Origin: Brockia lithotrophica
GTDB taxonomy: Bacteria; Bacillota; Bacilli; Thermicanales; DSM-22653
NCBI GenBank assembly: GCA_003050565.1
Contig: PEBW01000001.1
Span: forward strand, 124,001-188,000
Direction of reading: 5' to 3'
DNA: 64,000 nucleotides
The translations under genes were made by a program, and so were the position numbers. Below are positions 1 to 7,765 of the stretch, in pieces (position 1 is the first letter of the stretch; every line of letters begins with the position of its first letter). The notes under the pieces are model-generated. The model was not told the DNA's origin. It saw only the letters and a program-made list of their open reading frames with translations, and did not search any database.

Positions 1-266
1 GCGACGCGCGTCTCGATGCGTACCACGGCCGGACCGGCCTTCTTCACCATTTCGGCGACGACACTGTGGCCGTCCTGCTCGAAGATCGCCTCCTTCCCGC
101 CCGCGGAGGGCGCCGCGGCGGACGGCGAAGGAGAGTCGTTTGCGCCTTCGGCGGATCCCTCTCCGGAGCCGGCGGCGCACCCACCCGCCAGGAAAGCGAG
201 CAAAAGGACGAAGGCGGACGCGACGACGAACGGCCGCAGCCGACGAGGATTTGTCCCGGAAATCAT
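1..266 (-). CDS. HtrA/DegP-like serine protease, N-terminal part (runs off window)
   Basis: Partial gene; only the first 88 codons lie in the window. The ATG follows an AGGTGAT ribosome binding site. The product begins with a basic stretch and a hydrophobic helix ending in the lipobox-like LAGGC, so it is probably a lipoprotein or membrane-anchored protein. A low-complexity Ser/Ala/Gly/Glu linker follows, then VVAEMVKKAGPAVVRIETRV, which is the typical opening of the trypsin-like domain in HtrA/DegP/YkdA proteins (SVVxI). The catalytic triad and PDZ domain would lie beyond the edge and cannot be checked. Family members degrade misfolded envelope proteins. Direct TTCACA repeats lie about 100 bases upstream, which fits stress-responsive two-component control. 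Confidence 0.7.
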   Translation of the reverse strand, partial: MISGTNPRRLRPFVVASAFVLLLAFLAGGCAAGSGEGSAEGANDSPSPSAAAPSAGGKEAIFEQDGHSVVAEMVKKAGPAVVRIETRV

Positions 267-364
267 CCGATCACCTGCTTTCCCGCAAAGTTTTCCGGAA
301 GCTCGGCCGCTTCCGCGCTTCGCCTTCAGTACACCCCACCATGCTGAAGCTTTCCTGAGCAAAA

Positions 365-381
365 TGTGAACGAAGTGTGAA
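365..381 (-). promoter_or_regulatory. Direct-repeat operator candidate upstream of the htrA-like gene
   Basis: Read on the minus strand, TTCACA occurs twice separated by exactly five bases (TTCACA-CTTCG-TTCACA), an 11-base period. OmpR-family response regulators such as CssR and PhoP of Bacillus bind tandem six-base repeats with this spacing, and CssR controls htrA genes. The position about 100 bases upstream of the start fits. The identity of the regulator is inference. Confidence 0.35.
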
Positions 382-390
382 CAAAGCGCT

Positions 391-1203
391 TCACCAGACG
401 ACGGGAAGGAGGATGACGGCGAGGAGGAAGCGGTAGACGACGAAGGGGAGAAGCCCGATCCGTTCCACGAAGCGGACGAAGAGGCGCACGGCAGCATAGG
501 CCGAGGCGAACGCGGTCCCGAAGCCCAAAGCGAGAACGAGGGCGCCGCCGTCGGCGAGCACGGAAAAGCTCTTCGCGAGGTCGAAGGCCGTCGCGCCGAG
601 CATCACCGGAACGGCGAGGAGGAAAGAAAACTCCGCCGCCGCCGTACGGCTCAGCCCCACGAGCACACCCCCGCCGATCGTCGCCCCGGCACGCGAGAAC
701 CCGGGAAACAGGGCGAAGCTTTGGAACACGCCGATCCACAGAGCCTCGCGGTACGTGAGGGCGTCGAGCGCCTTCCCCTCCGCACCGCGCGCGTCTCGCC
801 CTTCCCTTCGGCGGCCGTATCCTTCCGCCACGAGCATGAAGATGGAGCCGAGGACGAGGCCGACGACGACGCTTCGGGGGGAAAAGAGGCGAGATTTGAT
901 CGCGTCGTGAAAGACGGCACCTAAGACAAAGGCCGGGAGGACCCCCAGGAAGAGATGTCCGAGGTCGAGCCGTCCCGAACCCACGTAGGGCGGAGCGAGG
1001 AGGCTACCCAGGCGACGGGCGTACAGCTTCACGACCGCGAGTACGGCGCCGAGCTGGATTGCGATCGTAAACGTGTCCGCAAGCGGGCCGACGAAGCCCA
1101 GGGCGTGCCCGGCGAGAATGAGGTGCGCCGTCGAAGACACGGGCAGAAACTCGGTGAGACCTTCGAGGAGTCCGAGGAGGACGCTCGTCAACCATATGTT
1201 CAC
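391..1203 (-). CDS. uppP: Undecaprenyl-diphosphatase (BacA/UppP type)
   Basis: A 270-residue integral membrane protein. It carries the family signature near the N-terminus, EGLTEFLPVSSTAHL (about residues 14-28), and the second conserved block GFSRAGATIGGGVLVGLSR (about 168-186), where family members have GxSRSG. Length matches UppP (265-275). The enzyme removes a phosphate from undecaprenyl diphosphate at the membrane so that the carrier lipid can be reused in peptidoglycan and wall polymer synthesis. The gene stands alone between the htrA-like gene and the glycosyltransferase, all on the same strand. Confidence 0.93.
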   Translation of the reverse strand: MNIWLTSVLLGLLEGLTEFLPVSSTAHLILAGHALGFVGPLADTFTIAIQLGAVLAVVKLYARRLGSLLAPPYVGSGRLDLGHLFLGVLPAFVLGAVFHDAIKSRLFSPRSVVVGLVLGSIFMLVAEGYGRRREGRDARGAEGKALDALTYREALWIGVFQSFALFPGFSRAGATIGGGVLVGLSRTAAAEFSFLLAVPVMLGATAFDLAKSFSVLADGGALVLALGFGTAFASAYAAVRLFVRFVERIGLLPFVVYRFLLAVILLPVVW

Positions 1204-1302
1204 GCAATTCCCTCCCTACGGTCGGCCGCGCCCGCTTTCCCGCCGCCTTCGGGGCGGGAGGTTCTTCCACGCCTGCGAAAAAAGAAGGCGGATCTTGCCA
1301 TG

Positions 1303-1346
1303 CAAAAAAGCGGCCCCCTCGGGAGTCGCGTACGCGCCGCCTTTTT
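1303..1346 (-). terminator. Rho-independent terminator after the GT4 gene
   Basis: Read on the minus strand, an A-run and GGCGGC are followed by a GC-rich loop and GCCGC plus a run of six T. It lies just after the glycosyltransferase stop codon and before uppP. The A-tract before the stem makes it potentially bidirectional. Confidence 0.6.
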
Positions 1347-1390
1347 CCGCGCGACCTAGGTCTTCCCCGCCCAGACCGTTCCTCCGGCCT

Positions 1391-2623
1391 TCACCCCACT
1401 TCCTGGGGGACGCGCCTCCGCGCAGGGAGACCTTGGCTCCCTGCATCCGACCACGGCGGACTGCGGTCCGGCTCTTCGGAGGTGCGACGCGCCACCTTCT
1501 GCATCGACGCGAGCAGGCGGGAAAATACCGCATCCCACGTGAGCGGCCGGACCGCCGCGTGCCCCGCACGCCCGAGACGCCGGCGCAAGTCCTCGTCCAG
1601 GGCGAGGCGCTCGATTCCCCGGGCAAAGGCTTCCGGGTCGCGGGGCGGCACGAGCCATCCCGTCTCCCCGTGGACGACGCGCTCGGCGACGCCCCCGGCG
1701 GAAACGCCGAGGACGGGGAGCCCTACGGCCATCGCCTCTTGGACCACGTTCCCGTACGTCTCTGTGCTCGAAGGGAAGACGAAGACGTCCGCACCCTGGT
1801 ACGCTTCGCGCAGGTCCGCCCCGCGGAGGAACCCGGCAAAGCGCACGGGAACCCCCGCCTGTGCGGCCTTCCGCTCGAACTCGCCGCGGTACGGGCCGTC
1901 GCCGACCACGAGGAGGGCCAGGTCCTTTCGAACCGCGGGAGAGATGTAAGCAAAGGCGTCCACGAGGACGTCGAGGTCTTTTTCCACGGCGATTCGACCC
2001 ACGTAGAGGAGGAGGAGCGGGGCGTCGAGGCCGTAGCGCTCCTTTAGACGTCTGCGGGCGGCCAGAGGGTCTTCGGCCGGGTGGAAGAGGCGCGCGTCCA
2101 CCCCCCGGGGAAAGAGCTCGAGGCGGCGGATCCCCATCGCTTCCAAGCGCTCCCACGTCTCGCGGCTCGGGACGTACACCCGCTCCATGGGCGCGTGGAA
2201 CCAGGCGTTCAGCGATTCGTACGCCCCCTGCAGGGCTTCCAGGCGGTAGTAGGCGAGGTAGCGGTCGAGGTGCGTGTGGTAGGACGCCACCATGGGAACG
2301 CGAAAGCGCCGGCACAAGTAGCGGCCGAAGAGGCCCATCGTCCCCGGCGTGGCGATGTGGCACAAATCGGGGCGGAATTCGCGAACGCGACGCTGCGCGC
2401 GCAAGGGGTTGGGAATTCCCAGGCGGATCGGCGGGTAGAGGAAGAGGGGCGCGCTCAAGAAACGCTCGACGAAATCGCGAGGCTCATCGCCTTTCGGGGG
2501 ATCGGGCGCGAAGACTTTGAGCGCCACGCCGCGCTCGCGGAGCCATTCCGTCCAACGGCCGAGCGTCATGGAGACGCCGTTGACGTCCGGAGGAAAGGTA
2601 TCCGTGAAGAGGAGGAGGCGCAT
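1391..2623 (-). CDS. GT4-family glycosyltransferase (mannosyl/glucosyl transferase-like)
   Basis: Predicted 410-residue GT-B fold retaining glycosyltransferase. The N-terminal domain opens MRLLLFTDTFPPDVNGVS, and a central HTHLDRYLAYY segment is typical of the group that includes GDP-mannose-dependent alpha-mannosyltransferases and diacylglycerol glycosyltransferases. The C-terminal nucleotide-sugar half has LLYVGRIAVEKDLDVLVDAF, VGDGPYR and PSSTETYGNVVQEAMAVGLPV, the last supplying the E-x7-E type motif. I chose the internal ATG because GGGAGAG sits just upstream; a GTG seven codons earlier is also open. The last roughly 35 residues are Arg/Ser/Pro rich and look non-conserved. Donor and acceptor cannot be told from sequence alone; a glycolipid or cell-envelope role is likely. 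Confidence 0.85.
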   Translation of the reverse strand: MRLLLFTDTFPPDVNGVSMTLGRWTEWLRERGVALKVFAPDPPKGDEPRDFVERFLSAPLFLYPPIRLGIPNPLRAQRRVREFRPDLCHIATPGTMGLFGRYLCRRFRVPMVASYHTHLDRYLAYYRLEALQGAYESLNAWFHAPMERVYVPSRETWERLEAMGIRRLELFPRGVDARLFHPAEDPLAARRRLKERYGLDAPLLLLYVGRIAVEKDLDVLVDAFAYISPAVRKDLALLVVGDGPYRGEFERKAAQAGVPVRFAGFLRGADLREAYQGADVFVFPSSTETYGNVVQEAMAVGLPVLGVSAGGVAERVVHGETGWLVPPRDPEAFARGIERLALDEDLRRRLGRAGHAAVRPLTWDAVFSRLLASMQKVARRTSEEPDRSPPWSDAGSQGLPARRRVPQEVG

Positions 2624-2707
2624 CGCTCTCCCTCTTTCCCGCACGGTAGTAACTCTACCGTATCACGTACGGGAAGGGAAGAGGGATAAGACCTCGTAAA
2701 GATTCGA

Positions 2708-3376
2708 TTAACCTTGCGTAAACTCCGCGCGCCCGCGACGCATGGCCTCGGCGATCGCCCGGGCGGCCTCCTCGGGATCGCGGGCGCGGGCGACCGCGCG
2801 GATGAAGGCGACGCCGTCCGCCCCCGCCCGGGCAGGAAGGTGGGCGTTGTGCGCATCGATCCCCCCGATGGCCACGAGGGGGAGGTCGATTCCCGCCCGC
2901 CGCATTTCGCCGAAGATTTCCAAACCTACGGGGCGCTTTTCCGCCTTGATCGGCGTGGGGAACACGGGACCCACACCGAGGTAGTCTGCACCGGCGTCGC
3001 GGGCGCGGAGGGCGCAGGCCACGCTCGCACACGATGCCCCTACGAGGAGGCGGTCTCCGACCCGCCGCCGCACCTCGGCGACGGAGAGGTCTTCTTCGCC
3101 GACGTGTACCCCGTCCGCCTCGACGGCGAGGGCGAGGTCCACGTCGTCGTCGACAAAAAAGAGAATCCCGAGGCGACGGGCGGAGTCCCGCAAACTCCGG
3201 GCGAGCCGGAGGCGCCTTTCGCCTTGCAAGGCCCCGGGTCCCTTTTCGCGAAACTGGTACGCCGTCACGCCGCCGCGCACGGCCGCCTCGAGGAGCGCTT
3301 CCGGCGGCCAAGGGGTATCCGGCGTGCCGAAGAGGAAGTACACGCGAAGGGCAGCGCGAAGGTCCTCTCCCTTCAT
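2708..3376 (-). CDS. thiE: Thiamine-phosphate synthase
   Basis: Predicted 222-residue TIM-barrel enzyme that joins HMP diphosphate and HET phosphate to make thiamine phosphate. Visible motifs are AYQFREKGPG (phosphate/Mg site), LFFVDDDVDLALAVEADGVHVGEEDL and DYLGVGPVFPTPIKAEK, the thiazole-phosphate binding loop, followed by VAIGGI. The ATG is preceded by GGGAGGAGG. It overlaps the thiD stop codon by four bases (ATGA), so thiM-thiD-thiE are probably one translationally coupled operon. With no thiC or thiG in the window, the operon as seen serves salvage. Confidence 0.93.
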   Translation of the reverse strand: MKGEDLRAALRVYFLFGTPDTPWPPEALLEAAVRGGVTAYQFREKGPGALQGERRLRLARSLRDSARRLGILFFVDDDVDLALAVEADGVHVGEEDLSVAEVRRRVGDRLLVGASCASVACALRARDAGADYLGVGPVFPTPIKAEKRPVGLEIFGEMRRAGIDLPLVAIGGIDAHNAHLPARAGADGVAFIRAVARARDPEEAARAIAEAMRRGRAEFTQG

Positions 3377-4275
3377 CGCTCGCACGCCTCCTCCCAACGC
3401 TCGACGGCGAGATCCGCGCCGTCGAAACGAAGGCTCGCATACGCCCAGTGGTTCGTAGGTCCGTGCCCTTTTCCTAGGGGGAAGGCGTGGCGAATCGCGG
3501 CATCGATGAACGCTTCCCCGAGGGCGACGGCCTCGACGAGTTCCGCCCCCTGGGCGAGGGCGGCGGTGACCGCCGCCGAGAAGGTGCACCCCGTCCCGTG
3601 CGTGTGCGGGGTAAGCCAGTAATCCTTGCGAAAAACCACGATTCCTTCCGCCGTGGCGAGGACGTCCTCCACGAACTTGCGCCCGCGAGCATCGGGGGAG
3701 ACGGGATTCCCTTCCTCGTCGACGGGGGCATGCCCGCCCTTCACGAGCACGGCTTTCGGGCCGTACGCGAGGAGGCGGCAGGCCGCCTTCTTCTTTTCCG
3801 CCCGCGTCCGCGGCGCCTCTCCGAGGAGAGCCTCGACTTCCGGCAAGTTGGGCGTCACGAGCAAGGCGAAGGGGAAGAGGTGCTCGCGCAAGGCCTTCTC
3901 CGCCTCCGGCGCAAGAAGGGATGCCCCGCTCTTCGCGCGCATCACGGGGTCGACGACGAGCTTGAGGATCCCGTGGGCGCGCACGCGGTCCGCGACGACC
4001 TCGACGATCTCCCGGGAAAAGAGCATCCCCGTCTTCGCCGCGTCGACCCCGATGTCCTCGACCACGGCGTCGATCTGCGCCGCCACCGCCTCCGGTTCGA
4101 GCGGATAGATCCCGCGCACCTCGCGCGTGTTTTGCGCCGTAACCGCCGTGACCGCGCTCATCCCGAAGACCTCGAGCGCATGGAAGGTCTTGAGGTCCGC
4201 CTGAATGCCCGCCCCGCCGCCGGAGTCCGAACCGGCGATCGTGAGCGCCCGGGGTACGGGTACTCCGCCCTGCAT
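3373..4275 (-). CDS. thiD: Hydroxymethylpyrimidine/phosphomethylpyrimidine kinase
   Basis: A 300-residue ribokinase-fold enzyme that phosphorylates HMP and HMP-P. The N-terminus carries ALTIAGSDSGGGAGIQADLKTF, the substrate-binding signature of ThiD. VVDPVMRAKSG and LVTPNLPEVEALLG follow, and the C-terminal anion hole and catalytic Asp lie in THGTGCTFSAAVTAALAQG. Length is slightly above the usual 265-275 because of a C-terminal extension rich in Glu and Trp. It is the middle gene of the thi operon and ends inside the thiE start codon. Confidence 0.94.
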   Translation of the reverse strand: MQGGVPVPRALTIAGSDSGGGAGIQADLKTFHALEVFGMSAVTAVTAQNTREVRGIYPLEPEAVAAQIDAVVEDIGVDAAKTGMLFSREIVEVVADRVRAHGILKLVVDPVMRAKSGASLLAPEAEKALREHLFPFALLVTPNLPEVEALLGEAPRTRAEKKKAACRLLAYGPKAVLVKGGHAPVDEEGNPVSPDARGRKFVEDVLATAEGIVVFRKDYWLTPHTHGTGCTFSAAVTAALAQGAELVEAVALGEAFIDAAIRHAFPLGKGHGPTNHWAYASLRFDGADLAVERWEEACER

Positions 4276-4420
4276 CGCACGTCCCTCCTCGGATTTTACT
4301 TTCTATTTCGGTCGCCCGATCCGGTCGTCGGCGCCCCCTCCCGGCCGGAACCCCGAGAACCCCCGTTTCTCCGACAGGGGAGGCCCACTTCGAGCGAAAG
4401 GCGCGCCTCAGCTCGGGGGG

Positions 4421-5284
4421 TCACGCCTCGGCGGCGGGAAGGACCACCTTTCCGTAGCGAAGGAGCTCGCCTTCCCCCACCTCCGCCAAGGCGTCCAGGA
4501 TGTACGCCGCAAAAGTCGCCGGCCGCTCTCCCGCGCCGAGACGGACGCGGGCCAACTCCCCGGCGACTTTCGCCGTGAGCGCCGCCGCCAGCGCGGCGAC
4601 AAAAGCGTCCTCGCTTACCGCGGCGAAGGCGGCGACCACGGCCCCGAGGAGACATCCGCTCCCCGTAAAGCGCGTGAGGAGGACGTCGCCGCCGCCGACG
4701 TAGGCGGTGCGGCCGGCGGCGTCGGCGAGGACGTCCCACGCTCCGGTGGCCAGGACGACGCCCCCCGTCTCGCGGGCGAGGGTGCGGGCCGCTTGAGCGA
4801 CGACCTCGCGAGGTGCCTCGCCGGCGTCCACTCCCTTTTGCGGGAGGGAGGTTCCCGCGAGGAAGGCGATTTCCGCAGCATTTCCCCGGACGACGTCCGG
4901 GCGGAGTTCGCGCACGAGTTCGGCCGCCGTCCGGTTGCGGAGCTCCGTAAACCCCGCGCCCACGGGGTCGAGGACGATAGGCCGCCGGGCGGCGCGGGCG
5001 GCGCGTCCTGCGCGGAGCATGGCGGCCACGAGTTCGGAAGAGAGGGTGCCGAGGTTCAGGAGGAGGGCGTCGGCCTTTGCGGCCACCTCCTCCACTTCTT
5101 CGGGCGCCTCGGCCATGATGGGCGACGCCCCGAGGGCGAGGAGCCCGTCCGCCGTCCGCTCCTTGACCACGTCGTTCGTCATCGCGTGGACGAGCGGACG
5201 GCGTGCGCGCACGGCGGCGAGGAGAGAAGAGGCGGTCGCACGCAAGGCGTGACCCTCAAGTCCCTTTGCACAGGCTTCTTCCAT
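4421..5284 (-). CDS. thiM: Hydroxyethylthiazole kinase
   Basis: Predicted 287-residue ribokinase-superfamily enzyme that phosphorylates the thiazole alcohol HET for thiamine salvage. Motifs: PLVHAMTNDVVKERTADGLLALGASPIMAEAPEE near the N-terminus (family: HxITNxV...), IVLDPVGAG and FTGSGCLLGAVVAAFAAV, the last containing the anion hole. The start is the ATG with GGGAGGA upstream; an in-frame extension of 40 codons would read through the preceding terminator and is rejected. It is the first gene of thiM-thiD-thiE. I looked for a TPP riboswitch in the upstream region and saw no CTGAGA/CTGATC core. Confidence 0.93.
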   Translation of the reverse strand: MEEACAKGLEGHALRATASSLLAAVRARRPLVHAMTNDVVKERTADGLLALGASPIMAEAPEEVEEVAAKADALLLNLGTLSSELVAAMLRAGRAARAARRPIVLDPVGAGFTELRNRTAAELVRELRPDVVRGNAAEIAFLAGTSLPQKGVDAGEAPREVVAQAARTLARETGGVVLATGAWDVLADAAGRTAYVGGGDVLLTRFTGSGCLLGAVVAAFAAVSEDAFVAALAAALTAKVAGELARVRLGAGERPATFAAYILDALAEVGEGELLRYGKVVLPAAEA

Positions 5285-5331
5285 CCCGTCCGTCCTCCCT
5301 GCGAGGAAGAGAACTTTACATAACCCGTCGG

Positions 5332-5357
5332 CAAAAGCCCCGGAATGCATTCCGGGG
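5332..5357 (-). terminator. Terminator between the RNase H fusion gene and thiM
   Basis: A perfect 20-base palindrome (CCCCGGAATG and its complement) at 5338-5357 is followed on the minus strand by CTTTTGCC. It lies seven bases after the stop codon of the upstream gene, so it probably ends that transcript and separates it from the thi operon. Confidence 0.65.
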
Positions 5358-5363
5358 AGGAGG

Positions 5364-6839
5364 TCAGGAAGATGGGGCCTTGGAAGATGCCGCAGGCGGC
5401 CCATCTCGAAGGAGGGTCGGTTTGCGGTACGTCGGGCAACGGCACCCTTCCCCTCCCGGAGGAGCGGCCACCAGGGCGTCGAGGAGGATGTGGCCCACGA
5501 GCTCCGCCTCGCCGTAGAAGATGTCCTTGAGCTCGTCGTGCTCCCAGTCTCGAATCACGCCTTCCGCGTAGTTCGTCACGAGGTGGATCCCCGCGTAGCA
5601 GGCGCCGATCTCCCGTGCGAGGTACACCTCGGGCACGAGGCTTTGGCCGACGACGTCGCCGCCCATCTGGCGAAACGCCTGCACCTCGCTCCGGCTTTCG
5701 AAGTGCCGTCCGTCTGTGGCCACGTAGACGCCGCGGCGAAACACTCGGCGCCCCGTGCCGCGCACCCGAGCCTCCGCGGCGCGGGCGAGGATCTCCGCGC
5801 CTACGGGGCAGATGGGTTCGCGCATGATGAGGAGGTACGGAAGCCCCAAGGAAACGTCCTTGCGCATCGTCATGTCGATGTAGTCGTCGGGGATCACGAA
5901 GTCGCGGAGTTCGAGAAGGCGGCTCAAACTCCCGACGCCCCCCTCGGCGAAGATCCGCCGCACCCCCGCCTCGCGGAAAACCCAGAAGACCTGGCGCGAG
6001 GCGTCGGCACGACTCACGTGGGGCGGTCGCCATCCGTGCATGCGCACGGTGAGCACCCGCTTTCCTTGTATCTCGAAGAGGGTGAACGGGGGGCTTTCGC
6101 CAAAGGGAGTGGCGAAGACGAGTCCCTCCTCGAGCACCCGGACTTCCGGCCGGTTCAGCGCCGCGGGAAAGCGGAGGGAAAACGTGCTCGAACCGCCGAT
6201 GACGGCAAAGGAGGCCGAAGGCACGGGCCGCCCCTCGCCATTCTCTGCGCTTTGGGGAGACCTTCCCTGCAAAAGCGGTTCGGGGTTCTCCCGCCCGGGC
6301 TCGTCCGCAGCGCGATCGTGCGGGGAAACCCCGTGCGAAGCCGCCTCCCGCCCAAGACCGCGGCGGATCGCCTCCCGGGCCAGCGCATCGGCGCGCTCGT
6401 TCCCCCAAACGCCGGCGTGTCCGGGCACGTGGGCGACCTCCCAGGGGATTCCCTCGAGCAGGGCGAGCAACTCTTCCCAAAGGTCGGCGTTTTTGGCCGG
6501 CGAACCCGACTTCGTGCGGTAACCCTGGGAACGCCACGTCCAGGGCCAGCCGTTGCGAAGGGCGTCCGCCACGTAGGCGCTGTCCAAGAAAAGGCGGACG
6601 CGAAGACGCCCCGAGCGCAGATCCTCCCCCGCCTTCCCGCGAAGGCGGCGGAGGCCTTCGATGACGGCCATGAGCTCCATGCGGTTGTTCGTCGTCGAAG
6701 GCGAAAACCCGGAAACTTCCTCCACACGGCCGTCGGGAAAGACGAGGACCGCGCCGTACCCGCCGGGACCCGGATTTCCCGAACACGCGCCGTCCCCGTA
6801 GAGGGCAACGGTGTCTCCTTCCTTTGCTCCTCCCGCCAC
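5364..6839 (-). CDS. Ribonuclease HI fused to an MTAP-family purine nucleoside phosphorylase
   Basis: One uninterrupted reading frame of 491 residues. Residues about 9-157 are RNase HI with all four catalytic acids visible: D16 (YGDGACSGNPGPGGYG), E55 (NNRMELMAV), D86 (LFLDSAYV) and D151 (GNERADAL), plus H141 in VPGHAG. A polar linker of about 50 residues follows. From about residue 211 there is an MTAP/PNP fold: FAVIGGSSTF, FATPFGESP, a probable RHG-equivalent RMHGWRP, DDYIDMTMR, ATDGRHFESRSEV and LVPEVYLAREIGACYAGIHLVTNYAEG. The usual EGPRFSS is DGRHFES here, so substrate preference may differ. The GTG start has an ideal GGAGGTGAT; an upstream start 27 codons earlier does not. RNase HI degrades RNA in RNA-DNA hybrids; MTAP enzymes recycle methylthioadenosine. 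The fusion is unusual. Confidence 0.85.
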   Translation of the reverse strand: MAGGAKEGDTVALYGDGACSGNPGPGGYGAVLVFPDGRVEEVSGFSPSTTNNRMELMAVIEGLRRLRGKAGEDLRSGRLRVRLFLDSAYVADALRNGWPWTWRSQGYRTKSGSPAKNADLWEELLALLEGIPWEVAHVPGHAGVWGNERADALAREAIRRGLGREAASHGVSPHDRAADEPGRENPEPLLQGRSPQSAENGEGRPVPSASFAVIGGSSTFSLRFPAALNRPEVRVLEEGLVFATPFGESPPFTLFEIQGKRVLTVRMHGWRPPHVSRADASRQVFWVFREAGVRRIFAEGGVGSLSRLLELRDFVIPDDYIDMTMRKDVSLGLPYLLIMREPICPVGAEILARAAEARVRGTGRRVFRRGVYVATDGRHFESRSEVQAFRQMGGDVVGQSLVPEVYLAREIGACYAGIHLVTNYAEGVIRDWEHDELKDIFYGEAELVGHILLDALVAAPPGGEGCRCPTYRKPTLLRDGPPAASSKAPSS

Positions 6840-7016
6840 GCGATCACCTCCGCTTGTCCGACTTTGCCGCACGGGAAACCGTTCGCGTCCCCGAGGAAAA
6901 AGACGAAGGAGGATCTCCACTCCTCCGCACCCGCCTGACGGGACGATCGCAACCGGCTTTCCCGCTTTACCGCGGGAAGACCTGTGCCATCCCCTCCCCG
7001 CGGGAAGCGACGCGAC

Positions 7017-7694
7017 CTACCGCGCGGGAGGCGCCGAGCCCGGGGAGGACGAAGTACCGTCCTTCGAGGGAGAAGGCACGGCTCCTTGAGGCGGCCGGGA
7101 CGACGGTTTCTCCGGCTTCTCGGCCCCCTTTTCCTTCTCGCCCTCCTTTTCCCCTACCTCGAGGCGGCCTAAAAGGTCGAAGAGGTAGAGGACGTCTTCG
7201 CCCGTAAAGTTTCCGCGGATCAGCGACGTGAGTTCGACGGTGCGCGCAAACGCGCTCCGGTCGGCCCAGAGCTTGACCAACGCGTCGAGCACGTCCGGCG
7301 TGAGCTTGGCCTGAGCCCAGCGCAGGAAATCCTCCCGCTCTTTGGGCGTCATCGACCGTTCGAGGGCGGCGAAAAGCGCCGCCGCGTCGGCGGGAACGGA
7401 AGAGAAGACCTCCCGTGCCTCCCCTTCCGGGCGGGAAGCCGGATCCGCATTGCCCTCCCCTTCCGGGAGTGCGCCGAGAACGGAGGTGGCCAGGCTACCC
7501 CATCCGGCCCGCTCGCCCAGCTGGGCTACGCCTTGGGCGAGGCCGTCCCGCACCCCTTCGGCGAGCGCCTGGCGAAGGTCCTCGCGCACGACCTGCGCGA
7601 TGCGATCGCCGAATGCAGGAGAAGCCAGGACGCCGAGGGAAAACCCGAAGAGTACGGCGAGAAGGACGGCGAAGAAACGGCGAAACGCGGCCAA
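7017..7694 (-). CDS. Unknown membrane-anchored protein
   Basis: Predicted 225 residues from a TTG start that has GGGAGGGAT upstream. A single N-terminal hydrophobic segment (FFAVLLAVLFGFSLGVLAS) would anchor it with the rest outside the membrane. The middle part is helical and ends in a conserved-looking block, SMTPKEREDFLRWAQAKLTPDVLDALVKL and GNFTGEDVLYLFDLLGRLE. The last 45 residues are a Lys/Glu then Pro/Ser-rich tail. I do not recognise a family. It lies between pepA and the RNase H fusion gene, all on one strand. It may be a spore-cortex or envelope protein, but nothing in the sequence proves it. Confidence 0.6.
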   Translation of the reverse strand: MAAFRRFFAVLLAVLFGFSLGVLASPAFGDRIAQVVREDLRQALAEGVRDGLAQGVAQLGERAGWGSLATSVLGALPEGEGNADPASRPEGEAREVFSSVPADAAALFAALERSMTPKEREDFLRWAQAKLTPDVLDALVKLWADRSAFARTVELTSLIRGNFTGEDVLYLFDLLGRLEVGEKEGEKEKGAEKPEKPSSRPPQGAVPSPSKDGTSSSPGSAPPAR

Positions 7695-7765
7695 CGGCGA
7701 TCCCTCCCTGTCCTGCGTGCGGGGCAACCGCCCTCGGGCCTAGTCTCGCCGCTTCGCGCTCGCCT

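Noticed and set aside
5285-5410. Possible TPP riboswitch upstream of thiM
   Set aside because: No CTGAGA or CTGATC/TGCCAGCG core elements are present on the minus strand; only a terminator and a ribosome binding site were found.
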